Part shown: one piece after another, positions 45,430-49,390 of the stretch | How positions within the stretch are numbered: position 1 is the first letter of the stretch | Layout of the letters: every line of letters starts with the position of its first letter | Source: Cohaesibacter sp. | Lineage (GTDB): Bacteria; Pseudomonadota; Alphaproteobacteria; Rhizobiales; Cohaesibacteraceae | Direction of reading: 5' to 3' | NCBI GenBank assembly: GCA_025800105.1 | Contig: JAOXSG010000422.1 | Span: forward strand, 1 to 49,390 | Length of the DNA stretch: 49,390 nt | Notes under the pieces: generated by a model | What the model saw: only the letters and a program-made list of their open reading frames with translations | What the model was told of the DNA's origin: nothing | Database searches by the model: none | Translations under genes and position numbers: made by a program

Positions 45430-46182
45430 TTAAATGCCTGAGAACCAGCGATCCCAACGCGCCGATTGTGGCCATGTCCAGACCTGCCAAGGGGATTTGC
45501 CATCACCAATGGAGAAGAAAATCACCTGCGCCTTGCCAACCAGATTTTCATGGGGCACATAGCCAACAGAGGTCAGAACCCGGCTATCGGTGGAATTATC
45601 GCGATTGTCTCCCATCATGAAATAATGGCCCTTTGGCACTTCATAGACGGGGGTGTTGTCGAGATAGGTATTTTCCAGATCCAGCGTTGTATAGCTCACA
45701 CCATTGGGCAAGGTTTCTTCATAGCGGGTCACGCGGCGCTTTTGACCATTGTCTTGTGTCTCGATAAAATCCTCAACCTGTTTGCGCTTAACCGCTGTGC
45801 CATTGATATAAAGCTGGCCATCCATCATTTGGATTTTGTCGCCGGGCAAACCAATCACACGCTTGATATAGTCGGTGGAATTATCCCGCGGGAGTTTGAA
45901 GACAACGACATCGCCCCTCTCCGGCTGGCTATCCATAATCCGGCCACTGAAAAGAGGAGGACCAAATGGTAAGGAATAGCGGCTATAGCCATAGGAATAT
46001 TTGGAGACGAACAAATAATCCCCGACCAACAGGGTGGATTTCATCGACCCGGAGGGAATGGAAAAAGGCTGGAACAAAAGAGAGCGGACCACCAGCGCCA
46101 AGATCAGGGCCTGAATGATGACTTTGATCGTTTCTCCCAGACCGCCTTCGGCTTCATTCATATTGTCTTGCGACACGCTCAT
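45430..46182 (-). CDS. lepB: Signal peptidase I
   Basis: A 250-residue membrane-bound serine protease removing Sec signal peptides. An N-terminal span (IIQALILALVVRSLLF) precedes the catalytic serine in SIPSGSMKSTLLVGDYL and the catalytic lysine in DYIKRVIGLPGDKIQM. GHYFMMGDNRDNSTDSR is the final conserved box. ATG 46182 is favoured by AGAGGA upstream; a GTG at 46206 extends the frame. It is separated from rnc by about 200 bases and from the divergent rpiB by about 300. Confidence 0.96.
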   Translation of the reverse strand: MSVSQDNMNEAEGGLGETIKVIIQALILALVVRSLLFQPFSIPSGSMKSTLLVGDYLFVSKYSYGYSRYSLPFGPPLFSGRIMDSQPERGDVVVFKLPRDNSTDYIKRVIGLPGDKIQMMDGQLYINGTAVKRKQVEDFIETQDNGQKRRVTRYEETLPNGVSYTTLDLENTYLDNTPVYEVPKGHYFMMGDNRDNSTDSRVLTSVGYVPHENLVGKAQVIFFSIGDGKSPWQVWTWPQSARWDRWFSGI

Positions 46183-46485
46183 GCTTTCGATTCCTCTTTC
46201 AGCCACGGGCTATCATACAAGGTTAGTCCAACACAGAGTTAAAATCTGCGCCATGCATCCAACCTCTTTATGATGGCAGGTAGTGTGACTCACTTCATTT
46301 GCAAGCCAATATGCCTTCTTTTTGCATCAAAATCGGGAATTTTTGAGTCTTTTTCACTTCTTGCTTTAGTTTTCCCTAGTCTTGTGGTTTGAAAGTCTCA
46401 AAATTGCCTCTAAAGGAAGAGCCAAGAGCGAAGTTCCAAAACTTCATTTCATTCCATATCATCCTGAACACGGGAAACCAGTGCC
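46183..46485. other. Divergent promoter region between lepB and rpiB
   Basis: About 300 bases with no supported gene. It is AT-rich between 46310 and 46400. No operator or structured RNA that I recognise. Confidence 0.5.
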
Positions 46486-46935
46486 ATGACAGCAAAGAAG
46501 AAAATTGTCCTATCCAGCGATCATGCCGCAATCGAGCTTCGGCAAACGCTTGCCGCTCATATCGCAGAGCTGGGTTGGGAGGTGATTGATATCGGGCCAA
46601 CCAGCCCTGAAAGCACCCATTATCCCAAACATGGCGAAGCCGCAGCACAGCGCGTTGCGTCTGGTGACTGTGATTTGGGGCTTCTTCTTTGTGGCACCGG
46701 TCAAGGCATTATGATGGCGGCCAATAAGGTCAAAGGCATTCGATGCGGCGTATGCAGCGATCCTTTTTCCGCCCGTATGATCCGTCAACATAATGATGCC
46801 AATATGCTCTCAATCGGCGCGCGTGTGATTGGCGAGGGATTGGCAATCGAAATTGTTGATGCCTTTTTGAGCGCCGATTTTGAAGGCGGACGTCATGCCA
46901 CACGCGTCGATATGATCAAGGCTATCGAAGACTAA
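46486..46935 (+). CDS. rpiB: Ribose-5-phosphate isomerase B
   Basis: A 149-residue RpiB/LacAB-family sugar isomerase interconverting ribose and ribulose 5-phosphates. Motifs are VLSSDHAAIELRQTLAAHI, LLLCGTGQGIMMAANKVKGI (active-site cysteine and anion hole) and MIRQHNDANMLSIGARVIGE. Length is normal. It is on the plus strand inside an otherwise minus-strand lepB/acpS block. Allose- or galactose-phosphate activity is possible in this family, but no such pathway genes adjoin it. Confidence 0.94.
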   Translation: MTAKKKIVLSSDHAAIELRQTLAAHIAELGWEVIDIGPTSPESTHYPKHGEAAAQRVASGDCDLGLLLCGTGQGIMMAANKVKGIRCGVCSDPFSARMIRQHNDANMLSIGARVIGEGLAIEIVDAFLSADFEGGRHATRVDMIKAIED

Positions 46936-46969
46936 AAACTGTTCGTATTCCCGCTCGCTTTGGGTCTCG

Positions 46970-46996
46970 CAAAGCCCCTGCTCTATTGGGGCTTTG
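46970..46996. terminator. Terminator-like hairpin between convergent rpiB and acpS
   Basis: CAAAGCCCC (46970-46978) and GGGGCTTTG (46988-46996) form a perfect nine-pair stem overlapping the last codons of acpS. T tracts are short, so strength is uncertain. Confidence 0.55.
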
Positions 46997-47399
46997 GCCA
47001 ATCTTTGGGATAAGCAGAAATGATCACATAGGCTTGTGCCAGCGGATAATCATCGGTGATGGTGAGATCAATCTGGGGCACAAAGCCATCGGGCACCATG
47101 GCATTGAGGCGCTTCAGCGCACCGCCGGTCAAATGCATGCTTGGCTTGCCAGAGGGCAAATTGCTCACCCCCATATCCCGCCAGAACACCCCATGATTAA
47201 GCCCTGTTCCCAGTGCCTTTGAGCAGGCTTCCTTGGCTGCAAAGCGCTTGGCATAAGAGGCAGCACGGTTATGCCGTCGCTCTGACTTGGCCTGTTCTTT
47301 TTCGGTAAAAATGCGCTGAATGAAACGTTCGCCAAACCGATCCAGCGAGTTTTCTATCCGCCTTATGTCGATTAAATCATTACCCGTGCCCAAAATCAT
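46983..47399 (-). CDS. acpS: Holo-[acyl-carrier-protein] synthase
   Basis: A 138-residue phosphopantetheinyl transferase activating ACP. It has [20 protein letters not shown] with the magnesium aspartate, [14 protein letters not shown] and [16 protein letters not shown] with the second metal glutamate. ATG 47399 is used; a GTG three bases upstream is possible. In many Rhizobiales pdxJ precedes acpS, but here the upstream neighbour is the DUF2062 gene. It is convergent with rpiB. Confidence 0.95.
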   Translation of the reverse strand: MILGTGNDLIDIRRIENSLDRFGERFIQRIFTEKEQAKSERRHNRAASYAKRFAAKEACSKALGTGLNHGVFWRDMGVSNLPSGKPSMHLTGGALKRLNAMVPDGFVPQIDLTITDDYPLAQAYVIISAYPKDWPKPQ

Positions 47400-47460
47400 C
47401 ACAGCATCCTTCGCTCTATGCCTATGAAAGCAGGATTATAGAGAATGCAGCGAACAAGCT

Positions 47461-48051
47461 CTAGGAGGTAGACTCATGATCGGCTATTGCAGATCGCCAT
47501 TTGCCTGCTTCAAAGGCGCGACGGGCCAGAATTTGCTTGCGGCGGCGTTGATAGGCATCACAGGATTTGCGCACAAAGATATAGCACACAAGACCACAGA
47601 GCAGACCTGTCGGCACTGCACCAACGGTCATGACCTTGATCACAGGCCATAGGGCCTCGAACGAGGAGGACATGAGCGATTGACCCAAATGCAAATTCTC
47701 TCCATGCAGCCTTGGCTGACCCAAAACCAGCGCTCCTGTATTATAGGTAGCACCCCAAATGAAAGGAAAGGTGATAGGATTGCCCACTGCGGTGCCAAGC
47801 GCAGCCGCCAGCAGATTGCCGCCAATGATGAAGGCCAGAACCCAACTGATAATGAAATGAAAGCCAAGAAAAGGCGTGAAAGATGTGAAAGCCCCAGCCG
47901 CCACGCCTGCGGCAATCGCATAGGGCGAGCCGGTAAGACGCAAGATGCGTTTGACAAAATATTTACCTGAACGGATCCAGCTTCTGCGTGGCCAGAGAAA
48001 TACTCTGACGCGCTCAGATAAATCAGGCTTATTTTTACGGCCAAAAATCAC
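47461..48051 (-). CDS. DUF2062 membrane protein
   Basis: A 196-residue protein with a GTG start at 48051. A basic N-terminus is followed by RLTGSPYAIAAGVAAGAFTS, FTPFLGFHFIISWVLAFIIG and GNLLAAALGTAVGNPITFPF, the hallmark DUF2062 region with two to three spans, then another hydrophobic stretch and a basic tail. Function is not known for the family, though it often sits near cell-envelope or nucleotide genes, as here between acpS and pyrE. No catalytic motif is visible. Confidence 0.88.
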   Translation of the reverse strand: MIFGRKNKPDLSERVRVFLWPRRSWIRSGKYFVKRILRLTGSPYAIAAGVAAGAFTSFTPFLGFHFIISWVLAFIIGGNLLAAALGTAVGNPITFPFIWGATYNTGALVLGQPRLHGENLHLGQSLMSSSFEALWPVIKVMTVGAVPTGLLCGLVCYIFVRKSCDAYQRRRKQILARRAFEAGKWRSAIADHESTS

Positions 48052-48196
48052 GGTCCGATACTCTCACAGATTAACGAGATAAAGGGTCATATCTTTGATA
48101 TAGATAAACCCTTTTCCCGGTCAAGTTTCCAGTCTCATTTGGTAGTATTTCATACAAACCCAAACAAATTCCTGACAGAAACAATTTTTTCCCGAT

Positions 48197-48784
48197 CTAT
48201 TGCAACCCGCGGCTGCCGGGCTTGATTGCAGGTTTGTCTTTCATCTCCTCAGGAATATTGTCCAGCTCATAAGCAGGCACCTTATATTGCGCCAGCGAGA
48301 TCAAAGGCACACCCACGTCAGCTTCCCCAGCCGAGCGATCAACAATACAGGCCGCTGCCACCACATTGCCGCCCAATGCCTTGATGCAATCAATGCATTC
48401 GCGGCTGGAAAGCCCAGTGGAGACAATATCCTCAACCATCAAAATGCGCGCGCCCTGTTCAAAGCTAAAGCCGCGACGCAAGGTAAATTCACCTTTTTCA
48501 CGCTCAACAAACAAAGAGGGCACCTGCATATGCCGGGCGGTCTCATAACCGGGAATCACGCCCCCCATGGCAGGGGAGATAATGATATCGACCGGCCCCA
48601 CGTCAGAGGCCTTGACCTTCTCGGCAAGAGCCTTGCACAAAATTTCTGCCTTATCTGGATACTGGAAAACTTTGGCTTTTTGAAGGAAAGTCGGACTGCG
48701 CAGGCCTGATGACAAAATAAAATGGCCATTTTCCAGCAACGCACCACATTGACGAAAAATATCCAGAACCTGTTCTGTGTTCAT
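48197..48784 (-). CDS. pyrE: Orotate phosphoribosyltransferase
   Basis: A 195-residue type I phosphoribosyltransferase converting orotate and PRPP to OMP in pyrimidine synthesis. Visible are [40 protein letters not shown] and the PRPP loop [20 protein letters not shown]. The flexible-loop region is [15 protein letters not shown]. This layout is the PyrE subgroup of alphaproteobacteria, in the conserved rel-pyrE order. It follows the Rel gene by 69 bases, so co-transcription is likely. Confidence 0.95.
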   Translation of the reverse strand: MNTEQVLDIFRQCGALLENGHFILSSGLRSPTFLQKAKVFQYPDKAEILCKALAEKVKASDVGPVDIIISPAMGGVIPGYETARHMQVPSLFVEREKGEFTLRRGFSFEQGARILMVEDIVSTGLSSRECIDCIKALGGNVVAAACIVDRSAGEADVGVPLISLAQYKVPAYELDNIPEEMKDKPAIKPGSRGLQ

Positions 48785-48853
48785 CTTTGTTTTCTTCCCT
48801 CGTTCGGCATGGGCCTATCAGGCCTTGCTGCCAGATTGGTCTTGTCTTTCACA

Positions 48854-49390
48854 TCAATTGATGCGTTCAATTTTTGAGACGGATGTTTTGGAGCGGATTT
48901 GGTCAATGATCCGGTTGAGATGGCTCAGATTCCAGACTTCCAGATCAATGGTCATGTCCTGGAAATCCTGTATCTGTTTGTTCATATGGATATTGTCGAT
49001 ATTGCCATCATGATCGGCTATCACTTGCGCAATTGCTGCAAGGCCTCCCGGTTCATTGATCACTGATACATGCAATCTGGCAGGAAAGCGCTCATTAGAG
49101 GCATCATCAATATCCCAGCGCACATCCAGCCAGACATCTGGCTGATCATCAAACTTTTTCAAGACGGGAGAATGGATCGGATAGATGGTGATGCCTTTTC
49201 CCGGTGTCAGAATACCAACAATCCGGTCGCCCGGCACAGCGCCGCCTTCCGGGGCGAAACTCACTGGAAGATTACCGGACAGTCCGCGAATCGGAATGGC
49301 CTTGCGGTCGCCCTGCTCGTCCATCTCGACCATAGATCCGGGAACGCGGAATTTCATAGCAGCCGCTTGCTTGAGATCAAACCAACCCTC
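48854..49390 (-). CDS. (p)ppGpp synthetase/hydrolase RelA/SpoT, C-terminal part only
   Basis: The frame is open to the window edge and gives the last 178 residues of a Rel protein. It contains the end of the RIS/zinc-finger-like region (VSFAPEGGAVPGDRIVGILT, then GKGITIYPIHSPVLKKF) and a C-terminal ACT domain (ARLHVSVINEPGGLAAIAQV, then NIHMNKQIQDFQDMTIDLEV). Synthetase and hydrolase domains lie outside the window. The ACT domain senses ribosome or regulatory state. Alphaproteobacteria usually have a single bifunctional Rel here, upstream of pyrE, which fits. Confidence 0.92.
   Translation of the reverse strand, partial: EGWFDLKQAAAMKFRVPGSMVEMDEQGDRKAIPIRGLSGNLPVSFAPEGGAVPGDRIVGILTPGKGITIYPIHSPVLKKFDDQPDVWLDVRWDIDDASNERFPARLHVSVINEPGGLAAIAQVIADHDGNIDNIHMNKQIQDFQDMTIDLEVWNLSHLNRIIDQIRSKTSVSKIERIN

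Overview
The window is chromosomal DNA of an alphaproteobacterium, most likely a Hyphomicrobiales (Rhizobiales-type) marine or host-associated species of about 50% GC. This rests on gene order and family type, not a database search: CBP3 chaperone-DUF177-plsX-fabH-ihfA-merR-tRNA-Pro, thiL-nusB-ribH-ribE-ribD-nrdR-glyA, an LdtR/LdtP-type pair, and recO-era-rnc-lepB-acpS-(DUF2062)-pyrE-rel. Most of it is core genome, with no phage, CRISPR array, rRNA or recognisable transposase.

Layout. (1) 1-8817: an extracellular polysaccharide locus with deacetylase (cut by the window edge), GNAT acyltransferase, Wzc/HfsA-like co-polymerase, Wza-like exporter, GT4 glycosyltransferase, polyprenyl-phosphate sugar transferase and Wzy-like polymerase. 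The mix resembles holdfast (hfs) or unipolar polysaccharide (upp/uxs) clusters. (2) 8905-14949: tRNA-Pro(GGG), a small flagellar-rod-like protein, then the minus-strand run merR, ihfA, fabH, plsX, DUF177 and CBP3. (3) 14950-23462: bamE, a LysE exporter and an MFS permease, then thiL, nusB, ribH, ribE, ribD, nrdR and glyA. (4) 23845-26736: a short conserved protein, a Tat-exported L,D-transpeptidase and its likely MarR regulator. (5) 26961-30626: a valine-degradation operon. (6) 31008-40246: plus-strand singletons hemB, ilvA, a globin-coupled CZB chemoreceptor, RDD protein, SLC13 transporter, bpt and an EEP-family protein. (7) 40419-49390: parC, recO, era, rnc, lepB, rpiB (opposite strand), acpS, DUF2062, pyrE and the C-terminus of a Rel/SpoT protein.

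The most unusual signal is non-coding. Two copies of a 143-bp nested palindromic element lie at 24181-24323 and 40256-40398. Their flanks align in the same orientation, but the 35-bp core between the GC-rich arms is inverted between copies. The second copy sits exactly in the loop of a 15-bp terminator-like hairpin between two convergent genes.

Start codons were moved from the longest open frame where a ribosome-binding site or family alignment favoured an internal start; each case is noted. Functions come from motifs recognised by eye, so family-level calls are firmer than substrate-level calls.
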